This document shows, in pieces, positions 17,082 to 27,033 of a DNA stretch of 64,000 nt (its first letter is position 1; each line of letters begins with the position of its first letter). Source of the stretch: Candidatus Didemnitutus sp. (GTDB lineage Bacteria > Verrucomicrobiota > Verrucomicrobiia > Opitutales > Opitutaceae); contig JAMPXH010000003.1 in the NCBI GenBank assembly GCA_023701285.1, positions 1 through 64,000 of the forward strand, read 5' to 3'. Below the pieces are notes generated by a model. That model worked only from the letters and a program-made list of their open reading frames with translations, was not told the DNA's origin and did no database searches. The translations under genes were made by a program, and so were the position numbers.

Positions 17082-18323
17082 GTGAAATACCGCCACCGCG
17101 TCCTCGGCTTCCTGTTTTTCCTCGCGATCATCACCTACATCGACCGCGTCTGCATCTCGGTCGCAGGCACGGCGATCAAGGAGGACCTCGGGCTCTCCTC
17201 CACGCAATGGGGCTGGGTGATGGGCGCCTTCATCATCGCCTACGGCATGTTCGAGGTGCCGAGCGGCGCGATGGGCGACCGCGTGGGCCCGCGGCGCGTG
17301 CTGACGCGGATCGTGGCCTGGTGGTCGGGCTTCACGATGCTGACGGGAGCGGTGACGAATTTCTGGCAGATGGTCGTGGTGCGTTTTCTCTTCGGCGCGG
17401 GCGAGGCGGGAGCATTTCCGAATGCTTCCGCGACGATCGCCCGCTGGTTTCCGCTGCGCGAGCGCGCGCGGGCGCAGGGCTTCGTGTGGATGGCGAGCCG
17501 GCTCGGCGGCGCGCTGGCGCCGGTGCTCGTGATCCCGTTGCAGCACGCCTTCGGGTGGCGCATGAGTTTCCTTGTGTTCGGCGTGGCCGGGCTCGTTTGG
17601 GCCGTGACGTGGTATCTGTGGTTCCGCGACACGCCGCGCGAGAAGGCGGGCGTGAGCGAGGAAGAGTGCCGCGAGATCGCCGAGGGCAACCCCACGGGCG
17701 CGCAGCCGCATCTGCCGTGGCGGGAACTGCTCCGTCACCGGAACCTGTGGTGGATCATGCTCATGTATGGCACCTACAGCTGGTCGGGCTATTTCTACCT
17801 GACGTGGCTTTATCTCTTCCTCGAGAATGGGCGCGGCTACAGCGCAGCCGAGCTGGTGTCGTTCTCCTGGCTGCCCTTCGTCTTCGGTGCCGTAGCCAAC
17901 TTGCTCGGCGGCGCCGCGAGCGATGCCTTGGTGAAGCGCATCGGATTGAAATGGGGCCGACGCCTGCTCGGCATCGGCGGCCTTGCGGCCTCCGCCGTCT
18001 TCATCGCGTGCGCCTTCGGCACGCAGGACAAAGTCTGGACCGTGATCTTCCTCGCGCTCGGCTACGCGGGCTCGGACTTCATGCTGCCGGTCGCGTGGGC
18101 CGTGTGCCTCGACGTCGGCGGACGCCACGCCGGAGCGGTCACGGGGGCGATGAACATGGCCGGACAAGTGGGCGCGTTTTCGACGACGGTCATCTTCGGC
18201 TACGTCGTCACGGCGACGGGCAGCTACGATGCACCGCTGATCCCGATGGTCGTGATGACGACGGTCGCCGCGCTGCTCTGGTTCAAGATCGACCCGACGA
18301 AGCCGCTCGTGGCGCAGAGTTGA
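17082..18323 (+). CDS. MFS transporter of the anion:cation symporter (hexuronate) type
   Basis: This 413-residue inner-membrane protein has about 12 hydrophobic segments. FLAIITYIDRVCISVAG near residues 14-30 and the motif-A loop GAMGDRVGPRR (62-72) are typical of the ACS family, which moves hexuronates, glucarate and other organic acids with protons. It probably imports the sugar acid that the preceding kinase and aldolases consume. The start is GTG at 17082, since no ATG fits, and lies 12 bp after the kinase stop. No Shine-Dalgarno sequence is evident. It is the last gene of the rightward operon beginning with the TonB receptor. Confidence 0.9.
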   Translation: MKYRHRVLGFLFFLAIITYIDRVCISVAGTAIKEDLGLSSTQWGWVMGAFIIAYGMFEVPSGAMGDRVGPRRVLTRIVAWWSGFTMLTGAVTNFWQMVVVRFLFGAGEAGAFPNASATIARWFPLRERARAQGFVWMASRLGGALAPVLVIPLQHAFGWRMSFLVFGVAGLVWAVTWYLWFRDTPREKAGVSEEECREIAEGNPTGAQPHLPWRELLRHRNLWWIMLMYGTYSWSGYFYLTWLYLFLENGRGYSAAELVSFSWLPFVFGAVANLLGGAASDALVKRIGLKWGRRLLGIGGLAASAVFIACAFGTQDKVWTVIFLALGYAGSDFMLPVAWAVCLDVGGRHAGAVTGAMNMAGQVGAFSTTVIFGYVVTATGSYDAPLIPMVVMTTVAALLWFKIDPTKPLVAQS

Positions 18324-18393
18324 AGGGCGGCGCGCGGGCGGGAGCGGAATACGGCGGCGACGGATGCCGTCATCACGCAAAACTCGCGCGCGC

Positions 18394-18413
18394 GAAACCG
18401 AACGGGTGGTTTC
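18394..18413 (+). terminator. Weak hairpin in the convergent gap
   Basis: GAAACC at 18394-18399 pairs with GGTTTC at 18408-18413 across an 8-nt loop, followed by AAAATG rather than a U-run. It lies in the 232-bp gap (18324-18555) between converging operons. The gap holds no credible ORF. Confidence 0.25.
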
Positions 18414-18555
18414 AAAATGCGGCGGCGTGCGCAACGTCCGTCGTCCGCGACATCATCGCGCCGTGGCGGTCGGGACGACCGCCGCTACCTGGCGGCAGGG
18501 CCGAGGCGGAGTCCGGCGACTCCGTCCGACATCCGCTCCGCGGTGCGCGCGAGGT

Positions 18556-20586
18556 TCAGTAGGTCAGATCGCGGAAATTGCGCAGCCGGCGGAAGGTGAT
18601 CAGGTCGGGTTGCGAGGCGCTGCCGCGCGTGCGCGAGACGAGGGCGAGATCGAGATTGTCGATCTCCAGCGCGGCATCGACGACGTCGCCGAGCGTGTTG
18701 TCCGCGACGATGGCGGCGAAGCACCAGTCGACGAGATTGCGCGAGAAGTGGAGCGTGAGCACGCGCCGTGCGGCGAGGCCGCCGCCGCGATCGGGGCGGC
18801 GCATCGAATCCTCCGGCTGCGTGGAGAGCAGCCAGTAGAGACCGGAAACGGAATCGTAGCGGATGTTGAAGCGCTCCTCGCCGCCCGGGAGCGGCAGCAA
18901 AACGGTCTTCTTGCCCGAGGGCACCACCTCGGGCGCGGCTTGGAGCGAACCGTCGGGTTGCTGCACGACCTTGAGCAAGGCCGCGAAGCCCGCGCTGCCC
19001 GTTTGGGCGCGCGTGAGCACATGCCAGGTGGGCGCGGCGGCGTTGTGCCAATAGTGCTGCGGATCGAGGAGCTGCACGACATTCGCATCGAGCCAGCCGA
19101 CCGGCGCGAGCGCCTGCCGCTGGAACGCATCGCCTTCCGCCGCGGCGGAGGGCTGGCGGAACGGCACGCCGAAGTAGCGGCCGGCCTTGCCCTCGGAATC
19201 GAATTTGTCGAACAGGTCGCTGAAGCTGACGGCATCGGAGCGCGTCCAGTTGGCGAGTTGCGTCAGGTCCGCGCCGGCGGGCGCGCGCCACACGACCGGT
19301 GCGAGTTCGCCGTGCGTCCAGCCTTCGCGATTGCGCGTGATGCGCTGCATCAGAGCGACGGCGACGTGCTCGGAGGTTTGCCAGACGTTGCCGAGGGAGC
19401 GGTTCCAAGTCTGGCCCGTGCCGAAGGCGATGGGAGCGGACCACGTGGCGCCGTCGTCGAGCGAGCGCGCGATCACGAGATCTTCGGCGAGTCCGAGCAC
19501 GTGCGCACCGGTCGCGGTGGCGATGAGTCGGGCGGAGCCGAGCGCGAGGGTGGCGCGCGGCGTCCAGTTGATGCCGCCGTCGTCGGACGAAGAGATCACC
19601 GTCGCGGCGGTGTCGTCCTTGGCGTCCACCGGCCGCTGCTCGTGGCTGGCGAGGAGCCGGCCGCTGGCGAGGCGCACGATCTGCGCCGCACCGAGGGTTT
19701 GCGCGCTGTCGGCCGCCGCGATCACGGCGAAATCCGGCGCCATCGGGCGGAGCGGGCCGCCTGTCGGCAGGACCGAGGGCACGGCGGCGTCGCTCTGACG
19801 GAGCGTCTCGAGCTCGGCCTTGGTCAACGCGCCGTCGTAGAGGCGGAAATTATCGAACAGACCGTCGAGGCCGCGGTTGAAGGCGGAGGTGTTGCCGAGG
19901 ATCAGGTTGCCCGTGTTATTGACGATCGGGCCGGTGAACGCCCCGCTGCCGGCCAGCACCACGCGGTAGTCGCGGCCGCCGCAATAATACTGGATGGTGC
20001 TGCCGTCCCAAGTGAGCGCGACGAAGATCCAGGAGTTGATCTTGTTGTAGCCGCTGCCGAAGGGGAAATCGAAGGAGTTGATCACCGCCTCGCCCGCGGG
20101 CCCGGCGATGCGCAGCTCCAAACGCCCCGAGAAGGAGCGCAACGTGAGCCCCTGCCCGACCGGCGTGGTGGCGCGGTCGGCCTTGTAGACGAGGCGCGTG
20201 GCGGCGTCGGCGTCGAGCGACTGTTCCGTCCGGAACCAGAACGCGATGGTGAAGCCCGTCAGCTGGCTGAGATCCAGTCCGGTGGCGGGCGTGGTGAGCG
20301 CGGCGTTGTTCGCCGGCGTCACCGCGCCCTGCGTGGTGTTGGCGCTGGCGTCCCAAGCCCGGTCGCCCGGCAGGCCGCTGACGCCGCTGGCATCGGCGCC
20401 GGCGCCCTGGAAATTGCCACGCGACGTGAGCGGCACGGCCAGCTCGCCCGAACTCGCGTAGGTCGTCGTGCTCTCGTCGAACGTGTAAGCCAGCTTCAAC
20501 GTCTGCGCGGACAGCGACGACGCGAGCGCACACAGGCCGGCGGTCAGCACCACCAGACGGCGCAAACGGGAGAGCGGGTGTTTCAT
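18556..20586 (-). CDS. LamG domain fused to BNR/sialidase-like propeller
   Basis: This 676-residue secreted protein has a signal peptide (MKHPLSRLRRLVVLTAGLCA to LSAQ). A LamG/concanavalin-like domain follows (about residues 27-260; YTFDESTTTY, GFTIAFWFRTEQSL, NRGLDGLFDNFRLYDGAL). The C-terminal half (about 275-676) is a BNR propeller related to those at 5009, 7702 and 24355. It has [40 protein letters not shown] and the terminal LITFRRLRNFRDLTY. The LamG part resembles the whole protein encoded just upstream (20648-21499). LamG may anchor the propeller to a carbohydrate. It is the last gene of the leftward run, 61 bp after its neighbour. Confidence 0.87.
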   Translation of the reverse strand: MKHPLSRLRRLVVLTAGLCALASSLSAQTLKLAYTFDESTTTYASSGELAVPLTSRGNFQGAGADASGVSGLPGDRAWDASANTTQGAVTPANNAALTTPATGLDLSQLTGFTIAFWFRTEQSLDADAATRLVYKADRATTPVGQGLTLRSFSGRLELRIAGPAGEAVINSFDFPFGSGYNKINSWIFVALTWDGSTIQYYCGGRDYRVVLAGSGAFTGPIVNNTGNLILGNTSAFNRGLDGLFDNFRLYDGALTKAELETLRQSDAAVPSVLPTGGPLRPMAPDFAVIAAADSAQTLGAAQIVRLASGRLLASHEQRPVDAKDDTAATVISSSDDGGINWTPRATLALGSARLIATATGAHVLGLAEDLVIARSLDDGATWSAPIAFGTGQTWNRSLGNVWQTSEHVAVALMQRITRNREGWTHGELAPVVWRAPAGADLTQLANWTRSDAVSFSDLFDKFDSEGKAGRYFGVPFRQPSAAAEGDAFQRQALAPVGWLDANVVQLLDPQHYWHNAAAPTWHVLTRAQTGSAGFAALLKVVQQPDGSLQAAPEVVPSGKKTVLLPLPGGEERFNIRYDSVSGLYWLLSTQPEDSMRRPDRGGGLAARRVLTLHFSRNLVDWCFAAIVADNTLGDVVDAALEIDNLDLALVSRTRGSASQPDLITFRRLRNFRDLTY

Positions 20587-20647
20587 GGGAGCGGAGGGAC
20601 GACGGAGGAGTGCGGGGAACAGGACAGGGCGTGACGCGGCGGCGGGC

Positions 20648-21499
20648 TCAGGCGCCGGGCTGGCCGGCAACGTCGGCGGTGCGGAGCGCCTCGATCGCGA
20701 CCGGCGAGAGCGCGCCGTCGTAGAGGCGGAAGTTGTCGAGTTTGCCGTCGAAGCCGCGGTTGCCCGCGCCGGTGTTGCCGAGCACGAGGGCCTGTTTCTC
20801 GTCGCCGAGCTGGCCGGCGAAGACGCCCGAGCCGGCGGGCTTGGCCGCGCTGTGCCGATCGCCGACGTAGAAATCGATGCGACCGCCGTTCCAAGTGATC
20901 GCGACGAAGACCCACTCGCCGACCTTGGCGTAGCCGGAGCCGGCGGAGAAATACTGCGAAATGACGGGCTTGCTCTCGGCGCCGTTCAGGCAGGGGAAGA
21001 ATTCCAGTGCCTGCGAGCGGCGCGCGCCGTTGCCGCGCGACACGGCGCGCACGTAGTAGCCGTGCGTGGCTTTCGTGGCGGAGCTGGCGTTGAAGACGAA
21101 GCGGTTGGCGGCGCTGGAGAGCGGCTGGTCGGCGTGGAACCAGAAGACGAGCGTCATGGCTTTCAGGTCGTCGATCGCGTTCTCGTCCTTGTCGTGCGCG
21201 AGCGCGTTGCGGTTCACGGCCTTCGACTCGGTGTCGAGCGCCTGCACGGTGGCAGCGGAGGCATCCCATGAGCGGTCGGCGGGCTGGCCGCTGACGCCCG
21301 AGCCGGGCTCGCCGGCCTTCTGCTCCTTGCCTTTGCCCTTCAGCTTGGCCTTCAACGAGCCCGCGCTGGCATAGACCGGCGACGCCTCGTTGAAGTCGTA
21401 GGAGAGGACGAGATTTTGCGCCGCGAGCGGGCCGGCGACGAGGAGCGCGGCCAGAAGAGCGATGGGGCGGAGCGAGCGGTGGGTGGGTAGGTTTTTCAT
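20648..21499 (-). CDS. Secreted LamG-domain (concanavalin-like) protein
   Basis: The 283-residue protein has a signal peptide (MKNLPTHRSLRPIALLAALL to GPLAAQ) and a single LamG-like domain. YDFNEASPVYASAG, MTLVFWFHADQPL, VGEWVFVAITWNGGRIDFYVG and GNRGFDGKLDNFRLYDGAL mark the domain. A short lysine-rich stretch (KAKLKGKGKEQK) near residue 50 is unusual. The same LamG layout forms the N-terminal half of the next protein downstream. A carbohydrate-binding role at the cell surface is inferred. The ATG at 21499 is preferred to an upstream TTG (21523) because the signal peptide begins there. A LacI-type palindrome ends 4 bp before this start. Confidence 0.83.
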   Translation of the reverse strand: MKNLPTHRSLRPIALLAALLVAGPLAAQNLVLSYDFNEASPVYASAGSLKAKLKGKGKEQKAGEPGSGVSGQPADRSWDASAATVQALDTESKAVNRNALAHDKDENAIDDLKAMTLVFWFHADQPLSSAANRFVFNASSATKATHGYYVRAVSRGNGARRSQALEFFPCLNGAESKPVISQYFSAGSGYAKVGEWVFVAITWNGGRIDFYVGDRHSAAKPAGSGVFAGQLGDEKQALVLGNTGAGNRGFDGKLDNFRLYDGALSPVAIEALRTADVAGQPGA

Positions 21500-21502
21500 T
21501 TT

Positions 21503-21518
21503 GCTAAAACGATTGGGC
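21503..21518 (-). promoter_or_regulatory. Putative LacI-type operator
   Basis: GCTAAAACGATTGGGC shares the GCTAAA half-site with operators at 6401 and 40543, but its second half is degraded (5 of 8 pairs). It lies 4 bp upstream of the LamG start and 39 bp after the stop of the LacI gene. No clear -35/-10 pair surrounds it. Confidence 0.4.
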
Positions 21519-21556
21519 CTCAAGGGAAGCGCAGGCGAACGGGACGGGAGGTGAGA

Positions 21557-22615
21557 TCAGCGGCCCTTGGCGGGCGAAGCGGAGGCGCGCATGTTTTCCA
21601 CAACCGGCATGGCGACCTGCAGACGCGGCGCGCCCGGGTGAGCCAGCTGTTCGAGCAGGAGCTCGCTGGCCTTGTCGGCCATGGCGCGGTGACACACGCC
21701 CACGGAGGCGAGCGGAGGATCGAAGTAAGGGCCGGTGTCGTAGTCGCCGACACCGAGCACGGCGATGTCGCGCGGGATGAGCTGGTCGAACTCCTTCAGC
21801 GCCTGGTAGGCGCCGAGCGCGAGCGCGTCCGACACGGCGTAAAGTCCGTCGAGCCGGCGTCCGCTGCGGAGGAAGGCGCGCATCGCCTGATAGCCACCTT
21901 CGGCGGAGAGGTTCTCCGTGGGGATCTCGGCGGGTTGTTGTCCGAGCGTGGCCGAGGCAGCGCGGAGGAAGCTGTCGACGCGGGCCTGCGTGATCTGCGT
22001 CAGCGGCGTGCCGTGCAGCACGCCGAGTTGCACGCGGCGTGCGCCGGTGAGGATGGCGGCGGCGCGACCACCGGCGAGCCCGTCCTCGAAGACCGCGGCG
22101 TAGCCGGGGACCGAACGGTTCACCAGCACCGCCGGGTAAGGCAGGTGCGAGCGCTGGAGGAACTGGTCATCCTCCGCCGTGGTGTTGAGGATCATCGCGG
22201 CGTTGAAGTGGTCGCCGGTGAGGATGCCGGGCAGGTCGCGGAGGCGGCCGGCGGAGAACATCTCCACCATCACGGACACGGTGCCGTTCGCGAGGCTGGC
22301 ATGGCGGCCGGCGGCGTTGCGCAACGCGAAGATGAAGTGGTTGATCAGCGGGATGGGCGCCTCGAAGCTCGTCACCAGCGCGAGCACGATGCTGTTGCGC
22401 GAACTGGCCCGGCTGCGCAGGCGCCGCGCGCTGATGTTGGGCATGTAGCCGAGCTTGGAGGCCGCCTCGCGGATCTTCAGGACGGTCTCGGCCGAGATCC
22501 GCCGCTCGAGGTGCCGGTTGTTGAGCACGGACGAGACCGCGCCGATCGAGACGCCGGCATATTCGGCGATGTTCTGCACAGTCACTCGCGCGGGCAGGTT
22601 CGACGATTTAGGCAT
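21557..22615 (-). CDS. LacI-family transcriptional regulator
   Basis: The 352-residue regulator has an N-terminal helix-turn-helix (VTVQNIAEYAGVSIGAVSSVLN, about residues 11-32), a hinge near GYMPNISARRLRS, and a periplasmic-binding-like sensor domain with LYAVSDALALGAYQAL. Its recognition helix (SIGAVSSVLN) differs from that of the other LacI protein (SLMTVSRVLN at 6489), so the two may read different operators. It sits inside the leftward run, 45 bp after the FGGY kinase gene and 57 bp before the LamG gene, an embedded position common for local sugar regulators. The ATG at 22615 gives a normal spacing to the HTH. The effector is unknown. Confidence 0.92.
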   Translation of the reverse strand: MPKSSNLPARVTVQNIAEYAGVSIGAVSSVLNNRHLERRISAETVLKIREAASKLGYMPNISARRLRSRASSRNSIVLALVTSFEAPIPLINHFIFALRNAAGRHASLANGTVSVMVEMFSAGRLRDLPGILTGDHFNAAMILNTTAEDDQFLQRSHLPYPAVLVNRSVPGYAAVFEDGLAGGRAAAILTGARRVQLGVLHGTPLTQITQARVDSFLRAASATLGQQPAEIPTENLSAEGGYQAMRAFLRSGRRLDGLYAVSDALALGAYQALKEFDQLIPRDIAVLGVGDYDTGPYFDPPLASVGVCHRAMADKASELLLEQLAHPGAPRLQVAMPVVENMRASASPAKGR

Positions 22616-22660
22616 ATGCGGATTCGGCGGGAGGATTCAGGCGCGGCCAAGAAAGCGCGC

Positions 22661-24343
22661 TCAGGGGTTCATAGTGCGGCGGCTACGCAGGAATGCTTTA
22701 TGAAGATCATGATAGACGCGATATTTCCGTGCATGGAAAGCGGCGATTTTACCGCCTTGGGGCGGAATGGAACGCCCGGGGGCGCTCATCGCAGCCATGC
22801 CTTCCGCAACGCTGCCTTGAGCCCCCGCCGCGACGGCGCCGAGGACGGCCGAACCGAGCAGGACCGCCTCGGAGACCTTGGGTAGCACGATCGTGCAGCC
22901 GGTGATGTTGGCGTGTTCCTGCAGGAAGAGCGGATTTTTGGTGCCGCCACCGCAAGCGATAACGGTCCGGATGTCATAACCGCGCGCATTCAACGCCTCA
23001 AGGATGTGCCGCGTGCCATAGGCGACCGCTTGGATCGCCGCGAGGTAGAGCAACGCGAGATCGTCAAGCGTGGCGGAGAGCGTCAACCCGCTCACGACGC
23101 CCTTCAGCGTCGGGTCGGCGCGCGGGGAACGGTTGCCGTGGAAATCGCCCTGCACATGCAGGTCGGCGGTGAGCAGGCCGGGGGACGGGAGCCGGGCCGC
23201 CTGCGCCAGTTGGGTGACGCGGTCGTTCAACACCTCGTAAACCGTGCGCTTCTGTTCCTGGGCGAGCGCGCGCAACTCCGCCGTGGCCGCGTGGGTGTGG
23301 ATGACGTGGTCGATCAACGCGCCGGTGGCGGACTGGCCGCCCTCGGTGAGCCAGAAGCCCGGCACCATCGCCGAGGCATAGGGGCCCCACACGCCCTTGA
23401 TGAAGCGCGCCTGCTTGGACACCGCCATGTGGCACGACGAGGTGCCGCCGATCAGTGCCAGCCGGTGGTCGAAGTCGCCCTCGCGCACCGCACGGCCGCC
23501 GACCTTCATGCCGAGCACGCCCACGCCGCCGGCGTGCGCATCGATGATGGAGACGCCCACGGCAATGCCGGGACGCAACCCCCACTCGTTCGCCACTTCG
23601 GCCGAGAGCCCGGCTCCGATCGCCTCGCCCATCGGGCGGATGCGCGTGCCGAGGCGGGCGAAGCCTTCCGTGGCGAGATCGCCGAGGCCGATTTGCTGGA
23701 AATAGCTCCGGTCCCAACCGGCACCGTCGAGGCCTTTGTGCCCGAGGTAAGTCCACTTGCAGACCACGCTGCAGAGCGAGCGGGTCTCGTCGCCCGTGGC
23801 GCGGAAGGTGAGATAATCCGGCAAGTCGAAGAACTTCGCCGCGCGCTTCCATGCCTTCGGCAGGTGGCGTTTCAACCAAAGCAGCTTGGGCGTCTGCATC
23901 TCCGGCGAGATGGTGCCGCCAACGTAGCGTAGCACGGCGTGGCCGCGGCGGTTGATCTCGTCGGCCTCGGCGACGGCGCGGTGGTCCATCCAGACGACCA
24001 CGTTCTGCGCGTCGTCCCCGCCGGGGCTGACGCTCACGGGCCGGTTGGCGGCATCGAGCACGACAAGCGAGCAGGTGGCGTCGAAGCCGATGCCCGCGAT
24101 GCGCTCGGGGCCGACACCGGCCTGTGCCATGGCGCCGCGCACGGCCTGACCGCAGGCCTGCCAGATGTCGTCGGAAGACTGCTCGACGAAGTCGGGCTGG
24201 TCGCGCCACATGCGGATCGCCTGGCTGGCGGTGCCGAGCAACGCGCCGCGCGCGGAGAACACGCCGGCCCGGGCGCTGCCGGTGCCGACGTCGATGCCGA
24301 GGAAACAAGCCTGAGGAGAGCGGGGTGAGACGCTGGGTTTCAT
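22661..24343 (-). CDS. FGGY-family carbohydrate kinase (pentulose/ribulokinase-like)
   Basis: The 560-residue cytoplasmic kinase begins with the phosphate-binding strand [17 protein letters not shown] (about residues 14-30). Later it has [14 protein letters not shown] and the C-terminal adenosine-site segment [20 protein letters not shown]. This length and the WMDHRA segment resemble the FGGY pentulose kinases that phosphorylate D-ribulose or L-ribulose. In the island it would phosphorylate a keto-sugar released from the glycan. The gene starts 11 bp after the SASA-BNR stop, so it is in the same transcription unit. The substrate is not settled; xylulose or another ketose remains possible. Confidence 0.88.
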   Translation of the reverse strand: MKPSVSPRSPQACFLGIDVGTGSARAGVFSARGALLGTASQAIRMWRDQPDFVEQSSDDIWQACGQAVRGAMAQAGVGPERIAGIGFDATCSLVVLDAANRPVSVSPGGDDAQNVVVWMDHRAVAEADEINRRGHAVLRYVGGTISPEMQTPKLLWLKRHLPKAWKRAAKFFDLPDYLTFRATGDETRSLCSVVCKWTYLGHKGLDGAGWDRSYFQQIGLGDLATEGFARLGTRIRPMGEAIGAGLSAEVANEWGLRPGIAVGVSIIDAHAGGVGVLGMKVGGRAVREGDFDHRLALIGGTSSCHMAVSKQARFIKGVWGPYASAMVPGFWLTEGGQSATGALIDHVIHTHAATAELRALAQEQKRTVYEVLNDRVTQLAQAARLPSPGLLTADLHVQGDFHGNRSPRADPTLKGVVSGLTLSATLDDLALLYLAAIQAVAYGTRHILEALNARGYDIRTVIACGGGTKNPLFLQEHANITGCTIVLPKVSEAVLLGSAVLGAVAAGAQGSVAEGMAAMSAPGRSIPPQGGKIAAFHARKYRVYHDLHKAFLRSRRTMNP

Positions 24344-24354
24344 GGGAGATTCAA

Positions 24355-27033
24355 TCAGTAGGTGAGCGCACGGAAATTACGCACGCGGTGGAAGGTGATG
24401 ATGTTGCCGTTGTGGGCGTCCTTCGCGCGGATGTCGCCGCTGCGCGAAAGGATGACGAGGTCGTCGCCATCGAAGTCCATGCACGCATAGTGCCGGGCCT
24501 GGCGCGTGCCGCCGCCGATGGCGACGACGCCGGCGAAGTTCCAATCGACGAGGTTGCGCGAGAAGTGGAGCACGAGGCGGTGGCGTTCCTCGTTGGGCAG
24601 CGCGTAGCGGTCGGCGGGGAGCAGCTCCGCGCGGATCATGGAATCGGTCGCCTGCGAGCTGAGCAGCCAGTAAAGTTTCTGCTGCGGATCGTAGAGCACA
24701 TGGAATTTCATCTGCCCGCCGGGCAGCGGCAGGAAGAGCTGCGAACGACCGGCCGGCGACTGCTCGAGCAGGCTGAGCATGCTGCCGTCGGGTTGCTCCA
24801 CGACCTTGAGCAACCCGGCGTAGCCGGTGCCGCCGGTGTTGGCGCGCATGAGGAGATGAAAGGTCCGGCCCGTCTCGTCATACCACGCGTGGTCGGGGGC
24901 CATGACCTGCACGACGTTCGTCTCGAGCCAGCCCATCGGGTGGAACTTGCGCGTGCCGCCGACGGGATTCGACGTGGGATAGGCCTGCGTGAAGAACGGC
25001 ACGCCGAAGTGATCCAGCTCGGGAGCGTTTTCGCGGAAGCCCGGGATGATGTCGCGGAACACGATGCGGCTCGACTGCGTCCAGCTCGACGGTTGCAGCA
25101 AGTCGGCGGTCTCGGGCGCGCGCCAGACCACGGGCGCGAAAGTCGAGACGCTCCAAGCGTCGATGTCCTCGTCCTGCCATTCCAAGCCGAGGTAGACGTG
25201 GCCGTCCTTTTTCCAGACGTTCGCCGGCGTCGTCTGCCAGCGCTGGCCGGTCGTCAATTCCACGGCGTCGCTCCACGTCTCGCCCTGATCGGCGGAGACC
25301 GCGATGCGGACGTTGGAATACTGGCCGAGCAGGTAGATCTTGCCGCCCGCCGTGAAGAAGCGCGCCTGCGTGAGGCGGCTGGCGCCGAAATACTCGCGGC
25401 GCACCGTCCACGTGTGGCCGCCGTCGTCGGACGTGAGCACGCGCTGGCTGGGCAGGCCGAGCTCCGCCGTGGGGCCGTTCAAGGTGTAGGACGCGAGCAA
25501 CCGGCCGGAATCGAGCCGCAGGATCGCGGGGTTGAAGAGTTGCACGGTCAGCGGATCGGGCGATTCGCCGACGGCGACGTAGTCGCGCGCGAGCTCGCGC
25601 ACCGGACCGCCGGAACTGGCGACCGTGCCGAACCACACTCCGGTGCGGAACGGCGAGGCGGGCAGGCCCGCGGCGTTATAGAGGGAACGGGCGGGATTGT
25701 TGCGCCACGCATAGCGCACGTAGCGCGGGTCGGCGATCGTGGCGGCAGACAGCCGCACCGTCTCGCCCTCGATCACCGCGTCCGCGGCGACGAACTGCAA
25801 ATCGGCGCCCGCGATCTCGAACTCGGGCACGGGCTGCGTCGCAGCGTGAAGACCCGTCGCGTGGGTGAACCGCACGCGCAACGCGGAGCCTTCGCGGTCG
25901 AGCCCGGCGAAGACCGGGCCGGAATACTCGACCTCGACGCCGTAGTCGCGCGCGAGGGCATTGAGTGCGAGGCGCCGGCCGACGTCCTGCTTGTTCGTCG
26001 GATGGATGTTGTTGTCCTCGCCCAGATCGATGGCGACCGCGACGCCGGTGTTCGGGAGCGTGAGTCCTTGCATCTGCGCCTCGCGCTGGAACGCCCACTG
26101 CATCCCGGTCGGATCGTTCGAGCGGTTCATGTTGGCGAGCTGCACGAAATAGAACGGGAGGTCGCCCTGCTGGAACTTCGCCCGCCACTCGCGGATCATC
26201 GCGGGGAAGAGCTTGCGATACTCGTCGTAGCGCGGCGCGTTCTCCTCGCCCTGATACCAAGTCACGCCCCGCAGCGCGAACGGGAACAGCGGGTGGATCA
26301 TGCCGTTGTAGAGGCCGGTCGACATTTTCTTCGTCACCGAGTCGTCCCAGCGGTCGAACACGGGCGAGAACGCGGGATCGCTCTGGAGATTCTCGAGGCT
26401 CATCCACGCCTCGACCGGCGTGCCGCCCCACGCCGCATCCATCACCGCGACGGGGATGCCGAGCCGCTGGTGCAGCTCGCGGGCGAAATAGTAGGCGACG
26501 GCGGAGAACTTCGGCACGGTCGCGGGCTGACACTCGGCCCAGGTCACGCCGACGGTCTCGGCGGGCGTGAAGCCGATCACCTGCGCCACGGTGGCAAGGC
26601 GGATGAGCGGGTAATTCGCGGCGGCAATCTCGGCCGCCGCATCGTTCGCATCCTCGACCTCCCACTCCATGTTGGACTGGCCGGAACACAGCCACACTTC
26701 GCCCACGAGCACGTTGGTGAGCGTCACGGTGTTGGTGCCGGTCACCGTCAAGTCGCGCGGCGTCGCCGAGGCGGCGAGCGCGGGGAGTTCGACGCGCCAG
26801 CGTCCGTTCGCGTCGGCCGTGGTCGCGATAGTCTGGCCGGCGAAGTCCACGCTGACCGCCTCCGCGGGCGCCGCCGTGCCCCAGACGGGCACGGGCTTGC
26901 CGCGCTGCAGCACCATGTTGTTGCCGAACGGCGAGGCGAGCTGCACGGCCGCGGCCACCGCGCCGACTTCTGTCAGCAAAATCGCGGACAGGAGCAGGGA
27001 ACGGACAGGGAGCCGGAAACGGGGAAACATCAT
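24355..27033 (-). CDS. SASA acetylesterase fused to BNR/sialidase-like propeller
   Basis: This 892-residue secreted bifunctional protein has a signal peptide ([20 protein letters not shown] onward). The SASA half (about residues 30-470) has [17 protein letters not shown] at 118-122 (Ser120) and the late segment [18 protein letters not shown]. The BNR half (about 480-892) starts at [15 protein letters not shown] and has [26 protein letters not shown] and the terminal [15 protein letters not shown]. The same two activities are encoded by separate overlapping genes at 3495-6361, in the opposite order. The fusion suggests that de-acetylation and propeller action occur on the same chain end. Its start overlaps the stop of the DUF3748 gene by four bases. 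Confidence 0.92.
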   Translation of the reverse strand: MMFPRFRLPVRSLLLSAILLTEVGAVAAAVQLASPFGNNMVLQRGKPVPVWGTAAPAEAVSVDFAGQTIATTADANGRWRVELPALAASATPRDLTVTGTNTVTLTNVLVGEVWLCSGQSNMEWEVEDANDAAAEIAAANYPLIRLATVAQVIGFTPAETVGVTWAECQPATVPKFSAVAYYFARELHQRLGIPVAVMDAAWGGTPVEAWMSLENLQSDPAFSPVFDRWDDSVTKKMSTGLYNGMIHPLFPFALRGVTWYQGEENAPRYDEYRKLFPAMIREWRAKFQQGDLPFYFVQLANMNRSNDPTGMQWAFQREAQMQGLTLPNTGVAVAIDLGEDNNIHPTNKQDVGRRLALNALARDYGVEVEYSGPVFAGLDREGSALRVRFTHATGLHAATQPVPEFEIAGADLQFVAADAVIEGETVRLSAATIADPRYVRYAWRNNPARSLYNAAGLPASPFRTGVWFGTVASSGGPVRELARDYVAVGESPDPLTVQLFNPAILRLDSGRLLASYTLNGPTAELGLPSQRVLTSDDGGHTWTVRREYFGASRLTQARFFTAGGKIYLLGQYSNVRIAVSADQGETWSDAVELTTGQRWQTTPANVWKKDGHVYLGLEWQDEDIDAWSVSTFAPVVWRAPETADLLQPSSWTQSSRIVFRDIIPGFRENAPELDHFGVPFFTQAYPTSNPVGGTRKFHPMGWLETNVVQVMAPDHAWYDETGRTFHLLMRANTGGTGYAGLLKVVEQPDGSMLSLLEQSPAGRSQLFLPLPGGQMKFHVLYDPQQKLYWLLSSQATDSMIRAELLPADRYALPNEERHRLVLHFSRNLVDWNFAGVVAIGGGTRQARHYACMDFDGDDLVILSRSGDIRAKDAHNGNIITFHRVRNFRALTY

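Noticed and set aside
15297-18434. Long minus-strand frame of 1045 residues across aldolase, kinase and MFS genes
   Set aside because: It covers three clear genes on the opposite strand and is rich in R, H, A and E, as expected of a high-GC shadow.
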